Program-made: the position numbers and the translations under genes
The notes under the pieces: generated by a model
Told to the model about the DNA's origin: nothing
What the model saw: only the letters and a program-made list of their open reading frames with translations
Database searches by the model: none
Assembly: GCA_017939795.1 (NCBI GenBank)
Contig: JAGBAA010000036.1
Coordinates: 57,486 to 121,485, forward strand
Length of the DNA: 64,000 nt
Reading direction: 5' to 3'
Source of the DNA: Thermoguttaceae bacterium
GTDB taxonomy: Bacteria; Planctomycetota; Planctomycetia; Pirellulales; Thermoguttaceae
Shown here: piece by piece, positions 26,196-36,800 of the stretch
Layout: every line of letters starts with the position of its first letter
How positions within the stretch are numbered: the first letter of the stretch is position 1

Positions 26196-26222
26196 ATTTT
26201 ACTCAAAAAATTTAAAAGTCAA
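26196..26222 (-). promoter_or_regulatory. Sigma70-like promoter of the hemolysin III gene
   Basis: On the minus strand, TTGACT (26217-26222), a 15-base spacer and TAAAAT (26196-26201). The spacer is slightly short. Confidence 0.5.
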
Positions 26223-26679
26223 GACCGCAGCTCTCAATTTAACCGAAGTTTTACATTCCAAGGGAAAAATCCTTCAACATTCCCGTCAATTTCCTGTTCT
26301 AAGACTCGGAAACACTCCAATCATCTCATCTTCTCCAAACCTAACATCAGGAACATCCCTCAAGTCTTCTCTGAACATTTCGACCAGCATTCTCTTCAAA
26401 AGCAGCATATTCCTCATGAACGGCACTTCCCGAATATTCCACACAACCAGCTTTTCCAGATTGTTCCGCACGACCGTTTTGGCTCGCATGACCCGGTTTT
26501 TCTATATGTCCGGATCAATCGATCCAACCGGCCTGAAATTGAAAGAAATGTTTTTTTCGAAGGGGAGTCTTCTGACGGGGCAGGAGTTCCCGGACCGATA
26601 CTTCCAACAAGACAGGCTTTCGGTCCGTTCCCGTTCTGTTGCGAAAAATACAGGAACTCCCCCGGGAACACGAAAAGCA

Positions 26680-26703
26680 CACGGCCGAAGGAGATCGGCC
26701 GTG
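26680..26703 (+). promoter_or_regulatory. Hairpin presenting an AGGAGA loop, upstream of coiled-coil gene
   Basis: A perfect 9-bp stem CACGGCCGA/TCGGCCGTG (26680-26688 with 26695-26703) has loop AGGAGA. It ends 30 bases before the ATG at 26734 and could affect translation of the two-gene unit (inference). It has no T-run, so is not a terminator. Confidence 0.4.
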
Positions 26704-26733
26704 GGGATTCAGACAGACATGGAGGATTTTGAG

Positions 26734-26928
26734 ATGAATGGATCATCAGAAGCGGATTATCTTCAGGAACTTTCCAGTCGGCACGATGAAGTGATGCTGA
26801 AACTGGACGAACTGGAACAAAAGATTTCTTCAGTCCTTGATGAGTACCTTGGAAAAGTGGAGACTTCCGCGTCGGAGATCCATAGTGAACTGGTTCGGAT
26901 CGGGGCGGAAAGCAGCGTCGAACTATGA
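26734..26928 (+). CDS. Small coiled-coil protein coupled to HD hydrolase
   Basis: A 64-residue protein, mostly one helix with heptad-like spacing of Leu and Val (ELSSRHDEVMLKLDELEQKI, then DEYLGKVETSASEIHSELVRIG). I recognise no family. The ATG at 26734 has GGAGG at eight-base spacing. Its stop overlaps the start of the HD-domain gene by four bases (ATGA), so the two are translated together and may act as partners. An alternative start at 26719 would add five residues. Confidence 0.6.
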   Translation: MNGSSEADYLQELSSRHDEVMLKLDELEQKISSVLDEYLGKVETSASEIHSELVRIGAESSVEL

Positions 26929-28343
26929 GAATGAAAGAGAATCTGGCACTGGTCCACTGTCCGATCCACGGATACATTGCGTTCGTTTCCTCAAAAGTGA
27001 AGTCGGAAAGGGAACGGTACTGCGAGCAGGATCTGATCGACAGTCCGTGGGTCCAGCGTCTTCGCCAGATCCATCAGCTCCAGACCGCATGGTGGGTCTT
27101 TCCATCCGCAGAACATACACGTTTCCAGCACGTGCTGGGCGTCATGCACCTTGCGAGCCGTGCGGTATCCGCCTTTTACGAGAGTTTAAAGGAAGCGTGT
27201 CCGGAAGTTCCGGGACGCGGATACGTTGAGTCTCTTCTCCGCATCGCGGGTCTGCTTCACGACGTCGGTCATGGTCCGTTCGGGCATTTTTTCGATGAGC
27301 ACTTTCTGCAGAAATTCGGATTAACGCACGAGACACTTGGTGCCGTGATCATCCGGAAAGAACTCGGCGAGATCATTCGCGGGATCCGAAGAAATCCCAA
27401 CTCAGAACTTGCACCGCATGAGATCCTGGATCCGGAACATACCGCGTTTCTGATCGTCCGTCCGAAAAACGACCCGGAAGAAGAAGCCCGGTTTCCCAAA
27501 TGGCTGAAGCTGCTCCGGACGCTTTTCTGCGGTCTCTATACGATCGACAATCTGGATTTTGTACTCCGGGATGCGTACATGTCGGGCTACAGTACGCGGG
27601 CGGTCGATATTGAACGGCTTTTCTACTACAGTTTCTTCACGGAAAAGGGACTCACGATCGACGAACGCGGCCTCGCGTCACTCGCACATTTTCTCTCGGT
27701 CCGGGGCGAACTTTTCCGTACGATATACTTTCACCGAACCGTCCGCGGGATCGACCTGGCCCTTGAGGATCTTTTCCCGGCAAGTGCTCCGTATTTTCTC
27801 CCCGAGAATGCCAGCCCGCTCGAAAATCTGGACGCCTACCGTCAGTTGACCGAGTGGTCTCTGCTCATCCGAACGACTCAGGAATGGAAAAATTCCAGCG
27901 ATCCGAAAAAACGCGAACTTTCCGACCGGTGGAACGCCGTCGCAAACCGAAAGATCCCGTGGCGAACTGCAGCGGAACGTACGCTGTTTCACGACACCCG
28001 GCGTGCAGAGATGCAGAGTATCTTCTCTGACCGAAAGATCCTGGAGATGAAATTCCGGGAAGCACTGCCTCCAGAACTTCGGGACATTCCGCTCCGTTTC
28101 GATCTCGCACGCCATACATACCGTCCGGGAACGAGCGGTCCGGCCTCGGCACAGAATTTCGTGCTCGAAACGAAAACCGGAACCATGCGTGCCACGACAG
28201 ACGAGGAGATCGTGCGCAGGCTCCCCTTCATCAGCTGCATCTGCCGCGTTTACGCACAAACCGGAGAGCATGACCGGATCCTGAACAAAACGATGGACGC
28301 TCTGCTGCGCGAGACAGTCTGCGATGATGCGACAAATCTTTGA
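26925..28343 (+). CDS. HD-domain phosphohydrolase (dGTPase/SAMHD1-like)
   Basis: A 472-residue cytoplasmic protein. The HD metal site is intact: HTRFQHVLGVMHLASR, LLHDVGHGPFGHFFDEHF and TIDNLDFVLRDAY, in the order seen in the dNTPase/SAMHD1-like HD branch. The N-terminus DSPWVQRLRQIHQLQTAWWVF PSAEHTR matches this branch's opening helix. Members hydrolyse phosphate esters, often dNTPs, but many related bacterial proteins have no known substrate. The ~170-residue C-terminal region is less conserved. It overlaps the coiled-coil gene upstream by four bases, making a two-gene unit. Confidence 0.85.
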   Translation: MRMKENLALVHCPIHGYIAFVSSKVKSERERYCEQDLIDSPWVQRLRQIHQLQTAWWVFPSAEHTRFQHVLGVMHLASRAVSAFYESLKEACPEVPGRGYVESLLRIAGLLHDVGHGPFGHFFDEHFLQKFGLTHETLGAVIIRKELGEIIRGIRRNPNSELAPHEILDPEHTAFLIVRPKNDPEEEARFPKWLKLLRTLFCGLYTIDNLDFVLRDAYMSGYSTRAVDIERLFYYSFFTEKGLTIDERGLASLAHFLSVRGELFRTIYFHRTVRGIDLALEDLFPASAPYFLPENASPLENLDAYRQLTEWSLLIRTTQEWKNSSDPKKRELSDRWNAVANRKIPWRTAAERTLFHDTRRAEMQSIFSDRKILEMKFREALPPELRDIPLRFDLARHTYRPGTSGPASAQNFVLETKTGTMRATTDEEIVRRLPFISCICRVYAQTGEHDRILNKTMDALLRETVCDDATNL

Positions 28344-28872
28344 GATTTCACGGTCTATTGGATAGATTCCACTCCGAGCCTCCGTTTCCAGGTATTTCCG
28401 CTCTCAAGGAAGTGCAGATACACTGGCAGGTCGGGCAAATATACCAGCAAATCGGAACGATTTTTTAAATTTTTTGAGAAAAAACGCACTGCCCCCCTTT
28501 ACTGGACTCCCCGATCGAGTATAATTTATCGCAATGGGCCATTTTGTGCATTTTATCATTTGACTGTTTTTCAGAGTCTCTGTTTCTCCGTCAGGAAAAA
28601 CCGGTCCGATAAAAAATTTCGGATTTTCACATTCTGAGGGAAGCAAATGTTTTTTTGACGCAAAAAGTCCAGAACGCCGAAAGAGTGAAAAGGTACAGAT
28701 TTTTTCACAAAAAATTTTGGCGTCCGATTTTACGGGAAATTTTCATTTACCTGTAAAATAAAATAAGGATCCAATTAATTAATGGAGTCATCCAAAATAC
28801 CATACGGTTCCAGAACGGAGTGTGCCTGAAAAACGCAAAGTTCTTTGGAACAGATCGCAGAAGGAGTCAGGA
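28344..28872. other. Intergenic region upstream of TIGR03000-like gene
   Basis: 529 bases, AT-rich. A possible promoter lies at 28498-28525 and a second -10-like TAAAAT at 28755-28760. A minus-strand ORF at 28404-28646 has no support. I see no RNA gene. Confidence 0.5.
28498..28525 (+). promoter_or_regulatory. Possible promoter upstream of TIGR03000-like gene
   Basis: TTTACT (28498-28503), a 16-base spacer and a perfect TATAAT (28520-28525). The gene starts 350 bases on, so another promoter near 28755 may be used instead. Confidence 0.4.
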
Positions 28873-29745
28873 ATGAATAAAGCGCTGAAATTTGCTGTGA
28901 TGGCATTCGTCATGCTGTCGGTTTGGAGTATGAGTCAGACGGCTTCCGCCTGGTGGGGCCACGTCGGTTACTGGGGCGGTCCGTTCTGGGGTCCGCGTGC
29001 ATTCGCTTATCCGACGGTCTACAGCTATGGCTACTATGGCTATGGCTGGGCTGATCCGTGCTGCGCTCCGGTCGTTGATCCGTGCTGTGCGCCCGTCGCT
29101 GCCCCGGTCGTTTCGACGCCCGTCGTTTCGACTCCGGTCGCTGCGGACCCCGTCTGCGACGTCTGCGGTCCGGTTTATGCCGGCGGCAGCTACGTTCTCG
29201 GCTGGCGTCCCGGTCCGATCCGCCGTCTTCTGTTCGGCCGTTACCGCTGGTACTCCACGGGATACTTCGGCGGATTCTACTATGCCCCGGGCTACAGTCT
29301 CCCCTGCTGTGAAGCAGATGCCGTGATCGATGAAACGGCCGTTCCGGCTGCGACGCCCGCAGAACCGGTAGAAAAAGCAGCTCCGTCCGTCGTGACGCCC
29401 GAAGAAAACAGTGCCTCTATCCTGAGCACACCGTTCCATCAGGCCAGCTTCACCCAGGAAGAAGCCGTCCCGGCGAACAGCGGGATCCTGACCATCAGCG
29501 TTCCGCACGATGCAGTCGTTTACGTCAACGACAATCAGACCGCCGCTACGGGCAGCACCCGTTCGTTTGTTTCCTATGGCCTGGAGGCTGGAAATGCGTA
29601 CGACTACGTCATCCGTGCAGAAGTGACCGTAAATGGCCAGAAACTCGTCGAGACCAAAGTCGTGACGCTCAAGGCCGGCGACCGCAGCAATGTCGCGTTC
29701 CAGTTCACCGGCATGAACGTCGGAAATCAGACGGTTTCTCTCTAG
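28873..29745 (+). CDS. Secreted protein with TIGR03000 domain
   Basis: A 290-residue exported protein. The signal peptide (LKFAVMAFVMLSVWSMSQTASA) is followed by a Trp/Gly/Tyr-rich segment (WWGHVGYWGGPFWGP), then a Cys/Pro/Val region with repeated DPCCAPV units near residues 56-75. The C-terminal ~75 residues, starting GILTISVPHDAVVYVNDN and ending AGDRSNVAFQF, match the planctomycete-specific domain TIGR03000. The function is unknown; the domain is beta-rich and likely binds at the cell surface. The ATG at 28873 has AGGAG six bases upstream, better than the ATG at 28822. It is monocistronic with a clear terminator. Confidence 0.82.
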   Translation: MNKALKFAVMAFVMLSVWSMSQTASAWWGHVGYWGGPFWGPRAFAYPTVYSYGYYGYGWADPCCAPVVDPCCAPVAAPVVSTPVVSTPVAADPVCDVCGPVYAGGSYVLGWRPGPIRRLLFGRYRWYSTGYFGGFYYAPGYSLPCCEADAVIDETAVPAATPAEPVEKAAPSVVTPEENSASILSTPFHQASFTQEEAVPANSGILTISVPHDAVVYVNDNQTAATGSTRSFVSYGLEAGNAYDYVIRAEVTVNGQKLVETKVVTLKAGDRSNVAFQFTGMNVGNQTVSL

Positions 29746-29769
29746 GATCTTCCTCGAGTTCGGACATCA

Positions 29770-29809
29770 AGCACACAGACTGCCGTTCTGGGGACTGTGT
29801 GCTTTTTTT
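29770..29809 (+). terminator. Terminator of the TIGR03000-like gene
   Basis: A perfect 9-bp stem AGCACACAG/CTGTGTGCT (29770-29778 with 29795-29803) runs into T7, 24 bases after the stop codon. Confidence 0.85.
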
Positions 29810-29899
29810 GTGAAAAGATCTACGCCTGAAAATACCTCACGAAAAGATTTCCGGAGCAGACTCCGCAAGAATAAAAATTCCTGAAAAGAGGAAAATCGC

Positions 29900-32272
29900 A
29901 TGACCCCAAAAGAAAATCAACGGAACCATTTTCAGAAACGAAAAGTTTACGGAACATTTTTTTCCCGAACAGTACGTTTCAGTGCATTCTGGATCTTCGC
30001 GGGCGCGCTGTTCCTCTTTTCTCAATGGCGAGTCTCTGCATTGGGAGAGGAAGGGGAACTTCTTCCGGTCTGGGATGAAGAGCGGATCACTGTGCTTGGA
30101 AATCAGGGAGCAGAACCGGTCCGTTTCTGGATCGAAATGGAACGCGGCGGACAGCGAACGGAACTGCTCCTGCGTCCGGGCGAAACGCTCACGATCTCTA
30201 ATCCACAGGCAGCCGCAGCCGTTTTCGACCGAAATGGCGAGCTGACCCGACTTCGTCTTCTTCAGGATGAGATCTACCTTTTCGTGAAGCAGAACGGGAT
30301 CCAGGAGCTCTACGGCATCGGCCCCGATCATGGAACCTTGATCCCGCAGAGCCGGATCCAGGGACGCAATTCAGCCAAAGATACCAAGAAAAGCCCCAAA
30401 ACCAGAGAAGAAAGTTCGGAATTTGAGCCGAAACATTCCTCGAGTTCCCAGACCTCCTCCGGAACAAATCCACCGCAAAACGCCGCAGTTTCTCCCGTCA
30501 GCCTGCCGATTTTGACGCTTCCGGTCCATGTCTTCACCGACATGAACATTCCGCTTGCAGAAAAACTCTGGAGACAGCGGATCACCGAGCGTGTCGCCAA
30601 TGCATCGGAGATCCTCGAAAAGACCTGCTTCGTACGCCTTGAGATCGAGGCATTTCATTCATGGGAATCCGATCCGAAAAGCAAAAATCTCCGTGAAGTA
30701 ATGGGCGATTTCGAAAAAAAAGTCCCCAATATCCCGGGGAAGCTGGTCATGGGATTTACGGCACACCAAAACGCAAGCGGTGAACGGACGGAACTTGGTC
30801 TGGCCCGTCAGCCTTTCTACGGCCGGATCCTTTTGCGTGAAGAAGCCCCGCAGATCACGGAAGTCGAACGTCTCGAAACACTTTTGCACGAGATGGGGCA
30901 TTTTCTCGGAGCAGTCCATACATCTGACGAAAACTCCGTCATGCGCACCATCCTGCACGAACGCCGTTCCCGTCACGCCAATTTCACGATTTCCTTTGAC
31001 CCGCTGAATGCTCTGGCGATGAACCTCTGGGTCCGCCAATTCTGCCGCGGGGACCGAATTCGGATCCGTACGATCCATCCGGATGTGCGCGACGAGCTGG
31101 AAAATACCTACCGTCTCGTTCAGCAGATCGCCATGGATCAGAAAGCTGCGGGACTCCCGGTACTTGAAAATCCGAATCTGGATTTTTTCCTGAAGATCCT
31201 CGAAAAAATGCGGAATATCCAGAATGGCCGTCAGATGGAAAGCAAAACTGCGGCACAGACGCCGACGGCTTCGCAGACGCCTCCGGGATCTCCACGGGAA
31301 TCTGGCTCCGATGCCTCTTCCGAGTCTCAGGATCCGGCAAAAAATGCAGTCTCATCGAAAACACCGTCAACAGAAGACGCAGCCGCTCATTCTGTTGAAA
31401 AAAATGGATCCATTTCAGAAGATCAGCAAACAGAGACTCCGGATCCCGCGAATTCCGACGACTCCCAACCGGAATCGGATGTGCAGAAACTTCAGAACCT
31501 GCTCCGTTCCATGACGGCTCAGGAATGGGAAACCGAAAAAACGGATGAAATGGAGCTTCCAGTCCGGACTGCCCGCTTCGTTCTTCTCCGGACCCTTCTG
31601 GCACTGGCAAAAAATGAGCCGCTGAAAGACTATTCCGAAAAAGGAAAACAGCCCGGCGATATTCTGGGAGAAAAAATCGTGCGTTACGCAGCCTGGGCAG
31701 CTATGGAAGTCGGCGGGACGGGCGATGCGGATTCTCCCGAAGGAAAAGCGGCCCGCGGTGCGTTCCTTCTCGCCTGCCAGGTCTGCCTGGAACCTACTGG
31801 AGCCATTGGCAAAGTTCCCGTTTACGGAAGACGGTTCCGCGCGATCGAAACTCCGGAAATTCGGAAACTCCGCCAAAATATCGTCGGAAACGGTGTCTCG
31901 ATCTTTGGCGCGACGGATTATTCCCAGCATTTCTGGGTCTCCGCCGCCCTGACGATCCAGATCGCGCCCTTGATCGTGGAAACAGTCGGAGTCGAAAAAG
32001 AACTCAGCGATGATCGCGAAGGCGGAAGCGGCTTTGACGTCATTGACCTGAATGCAGACGTTGCGGGCATCTGGTTCGGTAAACGCGTCATGGATGGAGA
32101 GATCCCGCTTGAAAAAATCGGCCGGGCATTCACCTACCCGCAGATCGTGCCGTCCCAGATCCGGATCCCCAAACGGCTCAAGCATCCGACGACCCATGAA
32201 GAAATTCAGGAACTCCTTGAATTTCTGCGAAGATCTGTCCACGAACTTCAGGAAAAATTTACTGAAAAATAA
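29900..32272 (+). CDS. Exported matrixin-like metalloprotease
   Basis: A 790-residue protein. A basic N-terminus and a hydrophobic segment (FSAFWIFAGALFLFSQW) form a signal peptide or anchor. After a Ser/Thr/Pro-rich linker near residues 155-190 comes a metzincin-type catalytic domain: the zinc motif HEMGHFLGAVH at 330-340 with a Met a few residues later (SVMRTI). The pattern HExGHxxGxxH is that of matrixins. A second low-complexity Ser/Asp/Gln region follows (residues ~440-530), then an unrecognised ~240-residue C-terminal domain. The likely role is cutting proteins outside the cytoplasm. The gene is 76 bases upstream of holA on the same strand, but a functional link is unlikely. Confidence 0.78.
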   Translation: MTPKENQRNHFQKRKVYGTFFSRTVRFSAFWIFAGALFLFSQWRVSALGEEGELLPVWDEERITVLGNQGAEPVRFWIEMERGGQRTELLLRPGETLTISNPQAAAAVFDRNGELTRLRLLQDEIYLFVKQNGIQELYGIGPDHGTLIPQSRIQGRNSAKDTKKSPKTREESSEFEPKHSSSSQTSSGTNPPQNAAVSPVSLPILTLPVHVFTDMNIPLAEKLWRQRITERVANASEILEKTCFVRLEIEAFHSWESDPKSKNLREVMGDFEKKVPNIPGKLVMGFTAHQNASGERTELGLARQPFYGRILLREEAPQITEVERLETLLHEMGHFLGAVHTSDENSVMRTILHERRSRHANFTISFDPLNALAMNLWVRQFCRGDRIRIRTIHPDVRDELENTYRLVQQIAMDQKAAGLPVLENPNLDFFLKILEKMRNIQNGRQMESKTAAQTPTASQTPPGSPRESGSDASSESQDPAKNAVSSKTPSTEDAAAHSVEKNGSISEDQQTETPDPANSDDSQPESDVQKLQNLLRSMTAQEWETEKTDEMELPVRTARFVLLRTLLALAKNEPLKDYSEKGKQPGDILGEKIVRYAAWAAMEVGGTGDADSPEGKAARGAFLLACQVCLEPTGAIGKVPVYGRRFRAIETPEIRKLRQNIVGNGVSIFGATDYSQHFWVSAALTIQIAPLIVETVGVEKELSDDREGGSGFDVIDLNADVAGIWFGKRVMDGEIPLEKIGRAFTYPQIVPSQIRIPKRLKHPTTHEEIQELLEFLRRSVHELQEKFTEK

Positions 32273-32348
32273 ACGGCTGTTCCGGACTCTGGCATATTCC
32301 AGACTCTGGAGCATTCCCATTCCCGGGCGATACGGCAAGGATCATTCA

Positions 32349-33458
32349 ATGGCAAAAAAAACGAAATCAGAAATTTCCGAAAACCGAATTCCGGCACTGG
32401 ACTGGCTGGGACAGTCTGAGAGATTCGTGCCCGAGACGATCTGTGCAGTATTTGGCGAGGAATCTTTCCTTCGGCGTTCCGTTTTGGCCGGGATCCCGCA
32501 GACCGTCGCGAAACATCTTGCGTCGGAAACACCGAATGGAATGGCAGAAGAACTTGAGCCGGCAGAATTCGATGGGAACTCGGCTTCATGGCGGAATATT
32601 TTTGAAGAACTCTCAACATTTTCAATGTTCGGCCCATCTAAACGCCTCGTGATCTTAAACGACGCAGACGATTTTCTTTCCAAGAATCGCGACGTTTTGG
32701 AAAAATACGCTGAAGCTCCGGCAGAAACGGGGATCCTGGTCCTTGAACTGAAAAGTTTTCCGTCCAATACAAAACTCTTCAAGCTCATAGAAGGAAATGG
32801 TCTGCTGATCGACTGCGGTGCCCTTCATGAGAAAACGGAGCTTCCACATTGGGTCTGCGAAAGAGCTGAAAAAAAGCACCATTTCAAGATCCAGCTGAAC
32901 GCTGCGGCACTCCTCATTGCGCAAATCGGCACGGAAATGGGACTTCTGGATCAGGAACTGGCCCGTCTGGCCCTCACGATCCCGGAAGGTCAGCCGGTAA
33001 CGGAAGTCCAGATCCGCCAAAACTCCGGGACCTGGAGAATGCAGACCGTCTGGACGCTCGCAGACTGTATTCTGGATGGAAATGCGAAAGATTCTCTTTT
33101 CTACCTCGGACAGCTTCTCGAGGCAGGTGAGGCTCCGATCGCGATCCTGGCCCAGCTGTCCAGTTCCCTCCGGCGTCTCGCGACGGCCTGCCAGCTGATC
33201 GTGGAGGACGAAAAAGCCGGACGTCGGCCAAATCTGGAAAACGCGCTAACGGAGGCTGGAGTCAATCGATACTTTCTTCAGAAATCCGCAGCCCAGCTTA
33301 AACGTCTTGGACGAGAACGCGCCAGAGAGCTTTTCGCCTGGCTCACGGAACTTGATTTCGCATTAAAAGGAGCGAGTACTCTGCCGGAACGCCTTCTTCT
33401 GGAAAGATTCATTCTGCGTTTGGCCATGCCCAGGCAGGAATACTCGGCAAAAAGATGA
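32349..33458 (+). CDS. holA: DNA polymerase III delta subunit
   Basis: A 369-residue protein of the clamp-loader delta family, which opens the sliding clamp for the replicase. The N-terminal part (ICAVFGEESFLRRSVLAGI, FSMFGPSKRLVILNDADDFL) and the C-terminal helical domain (SLFYLGQLLEAGEAPIAILAQL, STLPERLLLERFILRL) follow the HolA order. The family lacks the ATPase motifs of gamma, as seen here. The ATG at 32349 has AAGGA seven bases upstream; the longer frame from 32052 overlaps the protease gene. Confidence 0.85.
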   Translation: MAKKTKSEISENRIPALDWLGQSERFVPETICAVFGEESFLRRSVLAGIPQTVAKHLASETPNGMAEELEPAEFDGNSASWRNIFEELSTFSMFGPSKRLVILNDADDFLSKNRDVLEKYAEAPAETGILVLELKSFPSNTKLFKLIEGNGLLIDCGALHEKTELPHWVCERAEKKHHFKIQLNAAALLIAQIGTEMGLLDQELARLALTIPEGQPVTEVQIRQNSGTWRMQTVWTLADCILDGNAKDSLFYLGQLLEAGEAPIAILAQLSSSLRRLATACQLIVEDEKAGRRPNLENALTEAGVNRYFLQKSAAQLKRLGRERARELFAWLTELDFALKGASTLPERLLLERFILRLAMPRQEYSAKR

Positions 33459-33818
33459 AAACCGCGGCAGAGCCTATCGACAAACCGCAAATTCTCCTGA
33501 ATAAGAGTGCGCTCGAAGAAAGATGCGAACAGCACGATCCCACTGACAGACCGTGAACTTTCAGAACGGCCGTCTGCCAAATACATGATTTGTTCTGGAT
33601 CTTCACCAAAATCAAGCTATCCGCAATAAACTCAGACGATTTCCCTCATTTCTGTTTAAATTGGGGGAAACAGGGTATTTTTCACACATAAAAATCATCA
33701 TCAAAACTCGCAAAACAGAAAAAATCCGCATAATCGTTCTATTTTATTTAACCCGAACTCAAAAAAAACCGAAAGATTTAAGAAGAAAGTGTTTTGCCTC
33801 CCAACTTAAGGTGGTCTC
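33459..33818. other. Intergenic region after holA
   Basis: 360 bases, AT-rich toward the 3' end, with no supported gene or clear hairpin. The promoter of the next gene is presumably here but I cannot fix it. Confidence 0.45.
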
Positions 33819-36800
33819 ATGAAAAAGTTTGAAATTTGGAAAATCGCGTTCGTTATTTTGTTTTCCACGGTCCTTTTGTCCGGAACGGAGACGGTTTCTG
33901 CAAAAGGACTTTTAGCGAAAAAGAAGCGGGAAGCGGCAGCTGTGCAGGAAAATGCGCCGGCAGCAGCTCCTGACGCAAGCGCGATCGCAGCCAATTCCCA
34001 GATTCGGAGCGAAATTTCAAAACAGGAAGCGGAGAAAAAGGGGACTGCCGGAAAAGAGACCGTCTCAGGGGGAAATACCGTCAAAAAGAAGAATCCGTTC
34101 ACGGAATTCTTCGACAATTTGATGAACTCCCGCAAAACAAAAGCAGAAAATCGCGTGGAACTGCCGTCGGAACATGCGGATCCTTCTTCTGCGGTACAGA
34201 CGACAGGAAGAAGCGAAAGTAGAAGTACAGCCCAGCTTGCCTTCTCCGACGAAGCCCCCAAAGATGAAAAGCCTCCGTTTGAGCCGGCGTATGGCGTAGA
34301 CAAATCGGAAAAACACGCGAACTCAGAGAACATCCCGGATCAGATCGTGCTGGAAGGTACATCCTCAAACGCACACGAAACGGCCCGCGCGTCGAAAGAT
34401 TCCGGATCTGCGGTAAGTGCCGATCCCCATTCCAAAGACATTCCGCAGAATGCTCCGCTCAAACCCGGAATCGCACGATCAAACACACAGGCACAGGAAA
34501 ACGACTCCGAGCTTTCCGAGATCCCGGATTCGATCCGGCTTGAAAATCATCAAAATGAGACTCTCGCCGCCGCGAAAATGTCTCAAGATGCAGACGATTC
34601 GAAGAACGACAGAGATCCCTACACTGCGGTCCCCGACACTCAGGATGAAAATCCGAATTCATGGATCCTTGAATCGGCATCCGAACTTTCAGAGCAGACT
34701 GCGGATCAGGCAAAGACGGCAGAGCAGGCGGGAGCAGCAGATCCTTCCGATCAAAAACAGGATCTGCAGCGGAAAGAAGCTGGCGATTTAAACCAGCCTG
34801 CGATTTCCCGACCTGAATTAGCAGAAGAAAGAGACGATCTGGAAAAGATGCCGCCGATCCCGACCAAACGGGCACTGAAAGGCATGGATCCGGACGAATC
34901 GCTTGATTCAGCATACGTCCGTACTGCAAATGCCGATCAGTCGGGAAGAGTATGGAATCAGGAGATCCCGGAACTGGAATTCATGGAACAAAATGATGCG
35001 AGACCGATCCTGAATGTTTCCCCACAGAGGCTCGCCTCTCCACTGGATCGCCGCAATGCGACCACAACGGAACTGGAGTCTCAAAAGGCCGACACGGAGA
35101 TCCCGCATCCGTTAATGGCAAAAGACTCCGCAGAGGGCAAAAATCATACGGAGACTCATATCGAGGCCTCTGCCGTTTCCAACTCTGCTCTACCGACGGA
35201 ACTTCCTTCCGAAATGCCGGGTACCGTCGATTTGGAAAATGGAAATCAGAATGAGGATTCCTTCTCCATGCTTGCCCCGCCGCCGCTGGAAACTTCCACC
35301 GAAATTGGAACTTCCGTCGGCAGTGCCGTTCAAATTTCCGGAGAATCGGCTCCCAATTTCAGGGATCCCCTTCCTCAGGAGACGGCAGATCCGTCGGACC
35401 TCGAAACGGAATGGAATGAAAATTTCGGTCTTCTTCCTTCACCGCTGGAAGAAAATGATTCGGAAGGTACACCGGCACAGAATACCGCGAAAGAACGTGC
35501 CGAGCTGAAAGTTTCGACCCGAGCACCCAAAAATGTCTTGGTGGGCGTCGAAACGCAATTCCAGATCCAGGTCCGAAATGTGAGTCCGCTCGTTTCCAAC
35601 GGAACGAACGTCGAGATCGCGATCCCCAAAAGCTTCACGATAAAAAAAGCCCTGACGTCACGCGGAGCCGCAGTGATCTTGCGGGATCCTGACGCAAATA
35701 TCCAGCGCTGCGTGTGGAATTTGGAAACACTTCCCGCTTCCGCCCAGGAGTCGCTCGTCCTGAAAGTCGTCCCGACGGAAACCGTTTCCGCTGATCTTCG
35801 GGTCTCGTGGAGTAATCGCCATGCGGAAGACCGTCAGATCATGGTCGCGGAACTTCCCAAACTTCAGATGGAACTCATTCCGGAAACGATGATCCGGGAA
35901 GGTGAAGAAAATCGCGTAAAGATCCGCGTCGCCAACACCGGGAACTGCATTGCGCGCAATATCGTGCTTCAGATGGAAACAGAAGGTTGCGCAGATCTGG
36001 GATACGCGATCGAGGGGATCCCGTCGCTTCTTCCTGGAAGTGAAGAGATCGTCGAAGCCGTCTTCACGCCCACAACGCGCGGAAAAGTCAAACTTTGTGT
36101 CAGCGCACAGATCCAGAACCAGACTCACGCGGAAGTCGAGAAGTTTTTTGACGTTCATTTCATCGACATGAATGTTCAGATCGAGGAACCGGAATCTTCA
36201 TTCGCCGGAATGCAGTCCAAGATTCCCGTTCAGATCCGCAACTTAGGCAATACGCAGGCAACGGATCTCAAAATGAGCGTTGAGATCCCGGAAAACGCAC
36301 GTTTTGCCGGTACAGAACCGAAACTTCCGTACGTGGAAGCCGGCCAAAATCTGATCGTTCTGGATCTTCCCGACACTCCGGAAGGGCATTCCCAGTACTT
36401 CCGTCTCCTGATGGAATTCAATGAGGCGTGCTCTGCCCAGATCCCATTCACGCTGCAGTCCGATGCAAATATCCTTTCCGAAACGCAGATTCCGATTCGG
36501 ATCGAGGGGATCTCCAACGTGGAAATGAAGCTGAATTTCCCGGAACGTGTCCTTTCAACGAGCGAAAACGGCATCTATGAGATCCAGCTCACCAACACGG
36601 GAAGCAAGGTCATTGAAAACGGTCAGCTCTTCGCATACTTCAGCGACGGGATCGAGCCAAATTCCACCAATCAGTCAACAAACATCATGAACGGCGGGAT
36701 CGTTTCCTTTGATGTCCCGTCTCTCATGCCGGGAGAAACAAGAACATTCCAGATCCACGCAAACGCCCGGATCCGCGGCGACTATGCGGTCCGCTGCCAA

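Larger units (their letters stand above)
26156..26733. other. Divergent intergenic region
   Basis: 578 bases between the hemolysin III gene and the coiled-coil gene. Reading frames in it extend into both neighbours but lack start sites and coding character. It holds the hemolysin III promoter and the hairpin at 26680-26703. Confidence 0.5.

Noticed and set aside
28404..28646. An 80-codon minus-strand ORF upstream of the TIGR03000-like gene
   Set aside because: AT-rich low-complexity translation, no ribosome site, no neighbours on that strand.
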